Assembly (NCBI GenBank): GCA_949825065.1
Contig: OX463838.1
Location: 62,001 to 126,000 of the forward strand
Reading direction: 5' to 3'
Origin: Odontocerum albicorne
Lineage: Eukaryota > Arthropoda > Insecta > Trichoptera > Odontoceridae
Length of the DNA stretch: 64,000 nucleotides
A program made the translations under genes and the position numbers. Below are positions 45,151 to 55,600 of this stretch, piece by piece. Within the stretch, counting starts at the first letter, position 1; each line of letters starts with the position of its first letter. The notes beneath the pieces were generated by a model. It did not search any database, had not been told where the DNA came from, and saw only the letters and a list, made by a program, of their open reading frames with translations.

Positions 45151-45597
45151 GTATGTGTATGTGCGTAGTGTAGTGTATATGCAAAGTGTAGTATATGTGC
45201 GTAATGTAGTGTATGTGCGTAGTGTAGTGTATGTGCGTAGTGTAGTGTATGTGCGTAGTATAGTGTATGTGCATAGTGTAGTGTATGTGCGTAGTGTAGT
45301 GTATGTGCGTAGTGTAGTGTATGTGCGTAGTGTAGTGTATGTGCGTAGTGTAATGTGTGTGTGCGTTGTGTAGTGTATGTGCGTAGTGTAGTGTATGTGA
45401 GTAGTGTAGTGTTTGTACGTAGTGTAGTGTATGTGCGTAGTGTAGTGTATGTGCGTAGTGTAGTGTATGTGCGTAGTGTAGTGTGTCTGCGTAGTGTATA
45501 GTAGTGTATGTGTGTAGCGTAGTGTACCAGATGTGCGTAGTGTAGTGTACCATATATGCGTAGTGTAGTGTATATGCGTAATGTAGTGTATGTGTGT
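45145..45597. repeat. 18-bp tandem repeat, ~25 copies
   Basis: The unit is TGTAGTGTATGTGCGTAG, with length variants. It continues from the GGTGTAGTGTATGTG tail of the minus-strand family J LINE copy at 44.8-45.15 kb. Confidence 0.93.
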
Positions 45598-45963
45598 ACT
45601 AATGTGTGATGTGTTCATACACCAGCATAAATTTTAGTAAGACTTTCCAAAAAAGGTTGCCTTCAAGTGATATAGTTGCCTAAAGCTGCACAAGCCCTCC
45701 ATTGTAAAGTTGTTAAGTTTTGGTATCCTCAAATAAAAATTAATTTAGATATCTAACATAGACTTAAAAGAAGAGAATTGAAATAACTAAAATCAAATTA
45801 AAAAATTATGAACGAGCGTATACGAGTATTAGAGTTAACCGGGAGTTAACGAGTATACACACACTTAACAAGTCGATTGGCAATATTAAATAACAAACAT
45901 TAAGGTGTAGGTGCCATGAGCTTAACGGACAAGTGGGTTGTATAATATTTGTTAACGAGGAGT

Positions 45964-46193
45964 AGCATTTAAACGAGACGATCATCTAACAATCCTTAGC
46001 TATCTAGGAGAGCATTTAAACGAGACGATCGTCTAACAATCCTTAGCTATCTAGGAGAGTATGTAAACGAGACGATCATCTAACAATCCTTAGCTATCTA
46101 GGAGAGTATGTAAACGAGACGATCATCTAACAATCCTTAGCTATCTAGGAGATCATTTAAACGAGACGATCATCTAACAATCGTCAGCTATCT
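45964..46193. repeat. 47-bp tandem repeat, ~5 copies
   Basis: The unit contains AGCATTTAAACGAGACGATC then ATCTAACAATCCTTAGCTAT. GAGCATTT and GAGTATGT variants occur. Confidence 0.93.
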
Positions 46194-46424
46194 AAACCTA
46201 TCAAAATACACTTTCCTTTGTCAACAATGCGTACATTTGAATGTAACAACTTAAAACATATTTGAAGGTGTACACATGTTTACTTGTTAAATTATTAGTC
46301 ATATTGTACATTAGTAAAATGAACGAAGAGAACCATAATAGTGTCCTTAATAACATTTTATATTTTAATTGGAGACATGTTTACCATCATTTATTTGGAG
46401 ACATGTTTACCATCATTTATTTTA

Positions 46425-46850
46425 CCGCAGTATATGGGTGGCGTGTGTAGCTTTAGGAAACACTTAAAGTCCACCCTATTTAGGAGATCTTATCAACATT
46501 TATGAAGAGATATGAACACTACATATCACAAATATCAAGTACACTGCTCATAAACCCGAATATGTTACTATCACATTAAGTAAGACCTTCAAAAAAATTT
46601 TATAGATCGTTCCCCCTAACTAAGTTTTCTGCGGTTTTCTAGCCAAATATGTTTTTCTGAACACACGCTGATGGGGATAAGTACCTTATGTAATGACCAC
46701 AACCACTACCTTATTATCCTTACACTCAAATTATACATAAATATTTATTTTGTAATATTTTAATATGTCAATAATAGTGACAATTAAAATAGCGAGCTAG
46801 AGCGCCCTTGAGGAGAGTTCCTCTCTAAACGGCACTTTACAAAATAGCGA
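46425..46850 (+). mobile_element. LINE 3' end (family J) copy
   Basis: It carries a degenerate C-terminal coding block (GTGTGTAGCTTTAGGAAACA), ATGTTACTATCACATTAAGT, TGCGGTTTTCTAGCCAAATA, CCACTACCTTATTATCCTTA and the CTCTCTAAACGGCACTTTAC end. The blocks come in the same order as in the 56 kb copy. Confidence 0.65.
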
Positions 46851-46871
46851 GCTAGGAGCCCTAGTACCGTG

Positions 46872-47087
46872 CGATTATTGGGTGGTATCTTCATTAACAA
46901 GCTAGAAAGAGCATTCCTGAGGTACTGTTGAGGTCATGTTCTACTATTATTGGGTGGTATCTTCATTAACAAGCTAGAAAGAGCATTCCTGAGATACTGT
47001 TGAGGTCGTGTTCTACTATTATTGGGTGGTATCTACATTAACAAGCTAGAAAGAGCATTCCTGAGGTACTGTTGAGGCCGTGTTTTA
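46872..47087. repeat. 72-bp tandem repeat, 3 copies
   Basis: ATTATTGGGTGGTATCTTCA and AAGAGCATTCCTGAGGTACT recur at 72-bp spacing (46877, 46949, 47021). Confidence 0.93.
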
Positions 47088-47309
47088 CTGTAAAACTGAT
47101 GACTTTTTTGTTATTTTATTATTTTTAAATTATTACCATTGTCTACTCGTAGTTACTCTGTCTTCCGGCAGCGACCTATATGTTAGATTCATGGTTAAAA
47201 AGGGTAATTATTAAGGGTACCAGTCTAGTTAAAGAGTTCGGTTGTTAACCTGTCAATCCTCGAAATAAATGTCTAAAAATAAAATAAAAAACCTCTCGTG
47301 TATCAGAAA

Positions 47310-47720
47310 CTTGACGTGATTAAATAAGATAAGGGAAGGGACTTGAATAAATATCATATAATTGCGCTTCATGAATACAATATCGCGCGTATTGAGAAGT
47401 CACGACCGAGTGTCGAGTACGGCGGGGCAGCGGTAACCCTTCGGCAGGTGGCGGGCCACCCCCGCCGGCGCGGCAATGGGGCGGCAAATTGAAGCTGATA
47501 ATCGTAAATCCTAACCGCATTGTGTTACCCACCCCCGCCCCGGGCACCTGCTGCCCCAGAAGGGCTTAAGAAACAAATTTGTGTAATGTAAAAATACGAA
47601 GGGGGTGGGGGGCGCAAGGCGAGATCAGCCCCCGCCTCGTGCCAGATGACTTCATTATTCCGGAACGTATCTTCGGGTATTGTTGACTGGGTCCTCGCAG
47701 CCCCGATCAACATATAAATT
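47310..47720. other. GC-rich island 14
   Basis: ATAATTGCGCTTCATGAATA is followed by GC blocks (GGGCCACCCCCGCCGGCGCG) and TTGAAGCTGATAATCG. It has the same mixed composition as the other islands, with no gene. Confidence 0.28.
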
Positions 47721-47814
47721 ATTCATTTTAAAAAAGATCCTGTAGAATATGGAATCACACTTTTATCACATAATACTTCCATAATCAGTTTATTCGGATA
47801 TTTGTATTCAATTA

Positions 47815-48480
47815 TTATGTAGATGATAGTTATTAGAGATGAGACTGATGTGTTGAGTTGGATGAAGAAGAGCATTCTGGGAGGGTTTGGGCATGTGGAT
47901 CAAATGAATAAAGGTAAACTAACAAAATAAATGTGAAAGACCTGGCAGAGGACGAGATAGGAAAGTATCGTCGGATCAAGTGTAAATATGTATGTATCAT
48001 ATATCATAATATCTTAAAAGAAGGTAACGTAAAAAGGCAGAGAAGTATGTGTGAGAAGGCAGAGAAGTAGAGTGAGAACTGTATGAGAATGCAGAGAAGT
48101 AAGAGTGAGAGCTGTATGAGAAGGCTGAAAAGTAAGAGTGAGAGCTGTATGAGAAGGCTGAGAAGTAAGAGTGAGAGCTGTATGAGAAGGCTGAGAAGTA
48201 AGAGTGAGAGCTGTATGAGAAGGCTGAGAAGTAAAAGTGAGAGCTGTATGAGAAGGCTGAGAAGTAAGAGTGAGAGCTGTATGAGAAGGCTGAGAAGTAA
48301 GAGTGAGAGCTGTATGAGAAGGCTGAGAAGTAAGAGTGAGAGATGTATGAGAAGGCTGAGAAGTAAGAGTGAGAGCTGTATGAGAATGCAGAGAAGTAAG
48401 AGTGAGAGCTGTATGAGAAGGAGCATGAATGTAGAAGAAGCGAAAATGTGTGTCTTGATAAAAAAAGCTGTCGCTCTCTC
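47815..48480 (+). mobile_element. Non-LTR tail (family T), plus-strand copy with an expanded array
   Basis: The blocks GATGTGTTGAGTTGGATGAA, TTTGGGCATGTGGATCAAAT, GGTAAACTAACAAAATAAAT and TCGGATCAAGTGTAAA follow the family order. After GAAGGTAACGTAAAAAGGCA the element runs into a 33-bp tandem array. It resumes after the array with GAGCATGAATGTAGAAGAAG, which matches the family end. Confidence 0.7.
48049..48423. repeat. 33-bp tandem repeat, ~11 copies
   Basis: The unit contains GCTGAGAAGTAAGAGTGAGA then GCTGTATGAGAAG (11 codons). It lies inside a family T LINE tail, between that element's GAAGGTAACGTA and GAATGTAGAAGAAG blocks. Confidence 0.95.
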
Positions 48481-48617
48481 ATCTCTGCCTAATCCGACAG
48501 GACACATGTAACATACGAGTATGTGTGCAAGCTTTAATATATTATAACACAAAAGAAACGTGGAACGGCAAGTTGGTCGCCGGGTATTTATTTCCAGCCC
48601 AGAAAATGGGACAACCT

Positions 48618-48712
48618 TGTTTCTGTTTCTGTTTCTGTTTCATCAACTGTAGCTCACCCTCCCCCTCCCCCTACCCCTCACTCGCACTCTCACTCTCACT
48701 GTCACTCTCACT
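48618..48712. repeat. TTTCTG and CACTCT hexamer runs
   Basis: A (TTTCTG)n run is followed by C-rich sequence and a (CACTCT)n run. Confidence 0.8.
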
Positions 48713-48810
48713 GGGGACAAAAGTTCGAAAAATAATTTATGTGGACAATTTCTAAAATAAATTTTTATTATTTTTGAAAATTTATTTCATCTTTTTCTTA
48801 TGAAAAAAAA

Positions 48811-49093
48811 TACAAATCATCACGCCGTGTTCCTTGCGAGATAGGCAGAGATAACACATCTCCGAACGTTTCTATCCAAGCATACATTCATGTATCTCGA
48901 AAAATACAAATCATCACGCCGTATTCCTTGCGAGATAGGCAGAGAGAACACATCTCCGAACGTTTCTATCCAAGCATACATTCATGTATCTCGAAAAATA
49001 CAAATCATCACGCCGTGTTTCTTGCGAGATAGGCAGAGAGAACACATCTCCGAACGTTTCTATCCAAGCATACATTCATGTATCTCGAAAAAT
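48811..49093. repeat. 93-bp tandem repeat, 3 copies
   Basis: CAAATCATCACGCCGTGTTC and CTCCGAACGTTTCTATCCAA recur at 93-bp spacing. Confidence 0.93.
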
Positions 49094-49184
49094 CGCAATC
49101 TTCGATTGCTCATACTTTTAACTACTCGTATGTCTTCTTTCTAAATGTGGTGCACCAGCCAGCAGCCAGCAACCAGCAACCAGT

Positions 49185-49925
49185 ACATTTTACCTTCTTC
49201 AATCTATAACATTCCACATTTTACCTTCTTCCATCTATAACATTCCACCTTTTACCTTCTTGCATCTATAACAATCAACATTTTACCTTCTTCAAAATAA
49301 CTTTCTTATTCAAGTAATTAACCAGACATGTTTTCAATGATTTAGCTCTGTCTTACACATCTTGCGCTTCTGATTTAATTAGTCATTCATTCTCTACCTA
49401 TGTCTGAACCATCTTAAAACTCCTTTCTTCATCTTACTCAAAACTTCTATTTTATCCATGCATTCATTTCTCGTGTCTTAATTTTACCTTCTTCCATCTA
49501 TAACGATCCGCATTTTACCTTCTTCCATCTATAACATTTCACATTTTACCTTCTTCCATCTATAAAAATCCACATTTTACCTTCTTCCATCTATAACAAT
49601 CCACATTTTACCTTCTTCCATCTATAACAATCTGCATTTTACCTTCTTCCACCTTTAACATTTTACCTTCTTCAATCTATAACATTCCACATTTTACCTT
49701 CTTCCATCTATAACATTTTACCTTCTTCCATCTACAATATACCACATTTTACCTTCTTTAATCTATAACAATCCACGTTTTACCTTCTTCCATCTATAAC
49801 ATTTTACCTTCTTCCATCTACAATATGCCACATTTTACCTTCTTTAATCTATAACAATCTACGTTTTACCTTCTTCTATCTAAAATTCCATATTTTACTT
49901 TCTTCTATCTACAACATTCCACATT
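49185..49925. repeat. ~28-bp degenerate repeat, over 20 copies
   Basis: CATTTTACCTTCTTCCATCT then ATAACAATC recurs with many substitutions and length changes. The array is interrupted at 49290-49475 by non-repeat and LINE-like sequence. It is older than the uniform arrays. Confidence 0.9.
49340..49475 (-). mobile_element. Short non-LTR (family T-like) fragment inside a tandem array
   Basis: Read on the minus strand this block gives GTTTTGAGTAAGATGAAGAA, GGAGTTTTAAGATGGTTCAG and GAATGAATGACT, close to the KMKKxVLRWFxH part of family T. It sits between two halves of a degenerate CATTTTACCTTCTTCCATCT array, which may therefore have grown from the neighbouring part of the element. Confidence 0.5.
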
Positions 49926-49929
49926 TTTT

Positions 49930-50660
49930 ATAAGTGCATCATCTCCGTAACCTTAATGTTACGAGTATACTATATATATATCCTTATTCTGGCAAGTCCA
50001 AGTCTCCCTTCCTTACATCAAGGTGGGTACCAACACACTATTATTTATTGTCATTTTTGTATATATAGTATTGTATATAAACATAATATAACGATCACTA
50101 TACACCGTAAGATGTAGGTAAATAGTCTAAACAGCTTAGTTTCATCCCTTCAATCATCACCCTGCAAACCGACACATCCCTGATTATAGCGAAAGTTTTT
50201 TTATTAGCGCTTATTCACTTTCATAATCTAACGACTTGTGTTAATGTTCTCCCTTCAATTTGTTCGTGCGTCGGGTGCTCTGGCAGTTGATGTATTATCG
50301 ACGTCAATACAGGTTATTTTCTAGTCATCCGGTCATAGTATTTTTTCTAGTTAACATGTTTGTGACATAAATAAATAATAAAAAAAAAAACACGACAGAT
50401 TTTGAGTGAAAATCAAATCGAGTACGAAAAAATATAACCTTCAGGATTTCTTAAAAGATAAATAATAAACAAAGTTCAATAATACTGAGATATTTTCTCT
50501 TTTTAAGGGTGTTTCGACTCTTAAAACCATTATATATTATATAGTTTTAATCCATAAATCGCAATAAAAAATGTATATTGTTTAATTTCACAATTCAGAT
50601 GTATAATTTCACTGTAATATTAAATATTCATTTCGTAATTTTCGCAATTGTTAATTGTTT
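49930..50660. other. AT-rich spacer, nothing recognised
   Basis: Only short AT runs and one TACGAGTA octamer near 49960 were seen. Confidence 0.4.
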
Positions 50661-51261
50661 TTAAAATGGGATTTTCACCCCTGAATGAGTGATGTCGAAG
50701 AACACCCTAAAAGAGTAAACCGCGTCATAAAAAGGGAATCGTATATTTTATCGAAGTGCGAGGTTTTAAAAAGAAGATCATCCATAATATTTGGTTTATG
50801 TACTCGTACGAGTATTTCAGTATTGTAGGTACATGTTTTATATGTATGTGTTGTACATGGTTTGTATGTATGTGTTGTACATGAATGCATCATAAAATAA
50901 AATAAAAAACGAAATAAAATATGTGGAAAAAAATAATATTTCTTAAATTGATTTAGTTAAGTACTAAATCTAAAAAAATGTACAGAGCTTAATGTTCATA
51001 TTTACGGAATTTTCCAAATAACTTTCTTATTCAAGTACTCGTAATTAATCAGATGTGCTCCATCTTGGTCTTGATCGATATTTATGAATAAACTAACGAA
51101 ACATTTCCCATCTCAAAATATTTCTATTCCTTAACTAACCTACAACTGCCACCCTAATGTATATTTTTCTTGACATTTCTCTTTTTTTTTAATTTGTTTT
51201 ATTTTTTTCTAAAAGTTATTTTCATACACCATGTCAAAAACATGGTCATAGACATCAATAA

Positions 51262-51318
51262 TAACCATGAAATAAATTCTGGTTGATTGGAAGAAATCGC
51301 TTTAAAGCAATAAACTCT
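51262..51318 (+). mobile_element. SINE body fragment
   Basis: TTCTGGTTGATTGGAAGAAA followed by TCGCTTTAAAGCAATAAA matches the conserved SINE body and 3' region. It is truncated, with no tRNA head seen. Confidence 0.45.
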
Positions 51319-51419
51319 TCAGACGTATTTGCATAAAATTAAATAATTAACACCTATTTAAACTATATGGCGGTAATTTATTAAAAGCATAAGTGTTTCT
51401 ATAGTAATCATTATTTAAG

Positions 51420-51690
51420 CACAATTTATACAGCGCTGACTTCAAGGGCGCTATAACTGGGGATTCGAGCCCACTATCATTGACAGATTAAAAATATTGC
51501 GAAACAAATAAATATAAGTTGAACGTAAAGATACGATGTTTATTACATACTAACCTACCTCTGTATATGTTCAGAAAAACATATTTTGTAAGAAAACCGC
51601 GGAAAAGTCACCAAGGAAAGACGAACTACGAAGAAACCTTTGTATATATTCCAATATGTGATAGTACACATTCGTCTTTAGGTGTAGTGT
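51420..51690 (-). mobile_element. LINE 3' end (family J), minus-strand copy
   Basis: CAATTTATACAGCGCTGACT at the left end is the reverse complement of the family's AGCGCTGTATAAATT end. GGATTCGAGCCC sits at the B-box-like place, and ACCAAGGAAAGACGAACTAC and ATTCGTCTTTAGGTGTAGTG match the 44.9-45.15 kb copy. Here the GGTGTAGTGTAG tail is not amplified, so this copy shows the state before array growth at 45.15 kb. Confidence 0.65.
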
Positions 51691-51699
51691 AGTTTATGT

Positions 51700-52560
51700 G
51701 TGTAAAATGCATGTAGGTAATTGACTAGCTTTTAAAATGCTGCGTGCAAGTGCAACACGAAGAATTTATTTATCTAAGTTTATATAACATAATGAGACAT
51801 GAAATATTGGGGTGCTTTACAGTTTTGCGCCATTGTATACGAGTCTAATATATTTGATGCGATAACACTGCCTGGAAATGGTTGATCACTTTCAAATATG
51901 CATTAAAAGTTTAGGTTCAATTGGTTCAGTGCATAGTATACAATAAAGTTGGAAATTACTAAACGAATTGATCTAATATACCTGAATTTTCGCAAGCATT
52001 GAGAAAACACGACGCCGTTCAGTAACATACTCGTATGTCGCTAGAGAGCCTATTTACGCGTGGGCAGCTATGAGTACCTAAATTTAGCTGTATTTAACCA
52101 TTCTCAACCAGCCTTACATCAATCAGGTCATACCAGGTCGTAATAAATACGGGTAAGATATCCGCCAAAACACCAGAACTATCATAACGACCCGAGTCAA
52201 TTTTGTGGCCTTATTCGATCTTGAAATCCTTCATTCAGACATCATCAATCCCCATTTTAATTCATTTAGTGGCGCTTGTAAGCTATTTTCGTAAATTAAA
52301 AATAAATTTCTGTTAAGGAAGCATTTCATTACGAAACAGCGCTATATGTTACATAACATAAGTCATCTATGTTCTGTATAGTTGTTGCGCTATGTCATGT
52401 TAAGCAGAGCTACGAGTACTTATCACAAATAAAATAGTTGATTTAGATATTACTCGTAGATGTTTACGTGGAAACATACTCAATATGTCAAGCAAATCAG
52501 AGTGCAAATTGATAATTCACGGAGGCACTTTCTGGTTGTTCTAAAAGTTGGTAATTTTTA
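51700..52560. other. AT-rich spacer with octamers
   Basis: Octamers occur near 52029, 52412 and 52451. A short block near 52270 (TTTAGTGGCGCTTGTAAGC) resembles the end of family D. No gene. Confidence 0.35.
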
Positions 52561-52569
52561 TATAACAAA

Positions 52570-52820
52570 ATATTTTCCCGCAACGGAGCAGTCGTGGCCC
52601 TGCCGTGTGGTGGCGAAGGGTGTGGAGTTGAGGAGGAATAGGGACAAGGAGAGACCATTAAGTTCTTAGCAAACTTTCTTGGCTGTAAACGAATAATTTG
52701 ATACATCATAACTCGGCGTGCGTGCGCTAAGCTGCGGAAAACATCCCGTCAGAGCGCGGGGCGGACCTCTCTCGGTTCGGGCGCACCCTGCCTCGGGAGT
52801 CTCTAATGAAGGAGCTCTGA
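52570..52820. other. GC-rich island 15
   Basis: GGGTGTGGAGTTGAGGAGGA and GAGCGCGGGGCGGACCTC blocks flank AACGAATAATTTGATACATC. No gene was recognised. Confidence 0.22.
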
Positions 52821-53059
52821 TTCTGATATTCTACATTCTTCTTCTGACACCGTGTTCTTATTCAGACGTTAGTCTCTAAATGTGGGAACACCGCCTAGAG
52901 TCACCATTATCTAAATCGGTTCCGGTCTCTCAGTTCTTGAACTCCAAAGCCCATCCAATTTGAAATATTTCGCAACCGTAAGAGCCAATTCCTTAGAAAA
53001 GTCTAATACTTTTGTTGCATACAGTATTAATTGTGTATTATAATGTGATTATCCCAGAG

Positions 53060-53110
53060 CAGACTAATCAACCAGAAAGGTGTTAAACAAGGTTGTTGTG
53101 GGGACTGGAA
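53060..53110 (-). mobile_element. SINE body fragment
   Basis: On the minus strand TTGTTTAACACCTTTCTGGT followed by TGATTAGTCTG matches the SINE body at 55.1 kb. It is followed by a GGAACT/GGAACA hexamer run at 53101-53133. Confidence 0.45.
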
Positions 53111-53274
53111 CTGGAACTGGAACAGGAACAGGCAAAGTGCAGTGACTGGAAGCCTGAACAAGGTTATTTTCTTTCATTATCCTTTTCTTGTAGTATACTT
53201 GCCACGGCTTAAAAAGATAAGAAACAAACTCAACGGGGCACTAAAACATATAAACTCAAACCAGGCAGTACGAG

Positions 53275-53355
53275 TATCAGAACCTGCTAAGATGATATAA
53301 TAGTCCTCAAGAGTATCAGAACCTGCTAAGATGATATCATAGTCCACAAGAGTAT
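53275..53355. repeat. ~41-bp tandem duplication
   Basis: AGTATCAGAACCTGCTAAGA, TGATAT and AATAGTCCTCAAG-like blocks occur twice at the left end of a family T copy. Confidence 0.85.
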
Positions 53356-53742
53356 TTTAGTACCAACTTTGATGTATGGGAGTGAAAGTGAACATGGGAG
53401 AAGGCTGAAAAGCGTCGAAAAAATTATGTTGAAATGCGAGCACTAAGAAGAATACACGGGGGGACAGTGTATGACAGAATACGGAATGGAGTTATAAGGG
53501 ATTAATGTAACCTTAATGCTGATCTGTTGATGACGCTCTGAGATGGTATGAGCACATGAAACGAATGAATAAAGAAAGGCTAACAAAACAAACGTATTGT
53601 GTAATATGTAAGGGGAAGGCATGGTAGAAGACAAAGGAAGTATGGTTGGATATAAAGTGTTGGATATTTTTTGAAAGAAAATAATGTAAAATTCATATAT
53701 AGTAGGAGCTGTATGGAAGGTGTAAGGGTGTAGAATAGGCGA

Positions 53743-53743
53743 G

Positions 53744-53785
<42 letters not shown>

Positions 53786-53810
53786 GTGTGTGCGTGTATG
53801 TGTGTGTCGT
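53743..53810. repeat. (GT)n microsatellite
   Basis: A GT run with a few CGTG interruptions starts at the GATGTGTGT end of the family T tail. Confidence 0.95.
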
Positions 53811-54084
53811 GACAGGGAGACTTTACGATATTATGTATGTCATACATTTGTTTTAATACCATATTATGTTATAAACATACACTGAATCTAAAACAAATCC
53901 CTCTTTCTGTACTCGTAAACATCTAGAAATGAGAAAATGAACGAACGATATGGATCCAAATACTCGTAGACAGAGAGTTTTCATATAGCTTATTAGTGAA
54001 ATTATCATATTATTCTGTTAATAGTCTATATGATTATTCGGTTGTATTATGATAATTACAATTCAACAACTTTATTGCATTATG

Positions 54085-54235
54085 AAAATTCTCTCAATTA
54101 ACCACAAATGTGTAACAGAGGTCTATGCATGGAAAACGTATTATCACTTCAATCTCAACCGGGAATCAAACCCAAAAACCTCCGATTGAAGAAAATAGTT
54201 ATACCGCTGGGTTACAAAGTCGACGATTTTATATT
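54085..54235 (-). mobile_element. tRNA-derived SINE, minus-strand copy
   Basis: On the minus strand TGTAACCCAGCGGTATAACT fits an A box, and GGGTTTGATTCCCGG fits a B box about 35 bp later. The body end (AATTAACCACAAATGTGTAA on the plus strand) matches the family's TTNCTGGTTGNTTGGAAG region in reverse. It has the size and layout of the 43.7 kb SINE. Confidence 0.65.
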
Positions 54236-54399
54236 CGACAGGAACGTATCTATCTTAAGCTAACTTTCAGACCTTCAAACGTATTATGATATATTAGTTG
54301 CACTCAATAAAAGCCTTTTACTAATGCAAAAAATAAATATGTTTGCAATCTGAAACAGCGTTATTCGAGTAATTTTATATTGTTATTAAACTATTGCCG

Positions 54400-54690
54400 T
54401 TAAATGGGATTAATCTCTACCCTAGCACCGGCACTGCGGCCTTCACATGTTTCCTGTCGATCGGCGCCCGCCTGATACATTAAAATGTTGAGCAACTTTT
54501 CTCGGATTTCCTCCACATGCGGCGGTATTACGGCAGGGGGAAGGTAGGAGGGGATTCCATCCCTACACGGGCTGGGAGGGAGCAGGATCCCCCGCTGTCA
54601 CGCCACGATTGGTCCCCACACAGCCACCGGAGGTGATCTCCCTTCTACTCCACGCGCGCAGGTCACACTGACAATCATCTTCTCTAATCA
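54400..54690. other. GC-rich island 16
   Basis: GTTAAATGGGATTAATCTCT (TAATC core) precedes GC-rich blocks. Near 54.65 kb it ends in ACACTGACAATCATCTTCTC. No coding signal. Confidence 0.25.
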
Positions 54691-54924
54691 TCCACACATT
54701 CACACTTGTACAGCAGTTAATTTTTTAAAAGAAATATTTGCGATACACTTTCAATTTAAAGTTATTAAAAACTTTGCGCTGACTAACGCGCTGACGTTAT
54801 GTTTAAGGTCGCCAGTTTGAAACTCGGATAAAACAAGCGGGCTAGTCCGGAAAGTTTCCCGTACTTGTAAAAATTATAAAAGTTTATTTACGAGTATAAG
54901 TCAATATAACAAGTCACTAACATA

Positions 54925-55215
54925 CTCGTATGTGTTATCTGTTCAAAGCACAGCTGAAAGTGTTCTAGTGAACTAGTGGGTGTATTGTCTTGTGGCCATA
55001 TCTTCCAACTAATCAATACAAGTCTCTACCATATGTGTTATCTGTTCAAAGCACAGCTGAAAGTGTTCTAGTGAACTAGTGGGTGTATTGTCTTGTGGCC
55101 ATCTCTTCCAACTAATCAAAAAGGTGTTAAACAGGCTTGAAGTGAAAATCAAACTGGAAACCTTATTTCAAAAGTCTCATTTCTTATCAACTAGGCCACG
55201 GAGGTGATGTTCAAC
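54925..55215 (-). mobile_element. tRNA-derived SINE with a 103-bp body duplication
   Basis: The head on the minus strand is CCTCCGTGGCCTAGTTGATA, with an A box and a degenerate B box (CCAGTTTGATTTTC). The body with TTTTTGATTAGTTGGAAGA and GGCCACAAGACAATACACCC is present twice. One copy begins at 54931 and the other at 55034. The two 103-bp copies are near-identical, but only the first is preceded by TACTCGTA, at 54923-54930. Confidence 0.65.
54931..55125. repeat. 103-bp tandem duplication of a SINE body
   Basis: TGTGTTATCTGTTCAAAGCA and GTGTATTGTCTTGTGGCCAT occur twice, 103 bp apart. Confidence 0.93.
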
Positions 55216-55359
55216 TACAATGACGTATTTTTCCATGGTCCGGATTTATAATTTTGTAAGGTACTTTAACTTCCATATAAGACTTTATACCGGTTTACTA
55301 TAGCTGATGTAATATGAAACAGGTGGAGTGGTTATGTGAAATGATGTCGTGAAATTGTG

Positions 55360-55600
55360 CGCATCTCGGAGAGGGCGAGGGCGAGGGCGAGGGCCCGAGC
55401 CGGCCCTCTTCCAGCCCGTCTCGTTGTCCCCAGTCCTTTCGCTCTACTCCAGACCTCCTGCGCTCTCCAGCTCCTCATTATCCCGAGATCTCCTCGGGCT
55501 TCCCTCACATAATTACCATTTGCCCGACCATTATGCACTATGCACTAGCTCAGCCAGCTTCACTCGACGGGCAATTAAAATCACGCAACACTTTCCGCGC
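55360..55600. other. GC-rich island 17
   Basis: A (GAGGGC)n run at 55371-55393 is followed by CACATAATTACCATTTGCCC and GACGGGCAATTAAAATCACG. No gene was recognised. Confidence 0.25.

Larger units (their letters stand above)
53255..53850 (+). mobile_element. Non-LTR tail (family T), plus-strand copy ending in a GT run
   Basis: The frame reads LVPTLMYGSESE near 53370, then an AATACGGAATGGAGTTATAA block, a GAAACGAATGAATAAAG block, GTATGGTTGGATA and a GGTGTAGAATAGGCGAGATG block. The tail passes directly into a (GT)n tract at about 53743. The start overlaps a 41-bp duplication. Stops are frequent. Confidence 0.65.
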
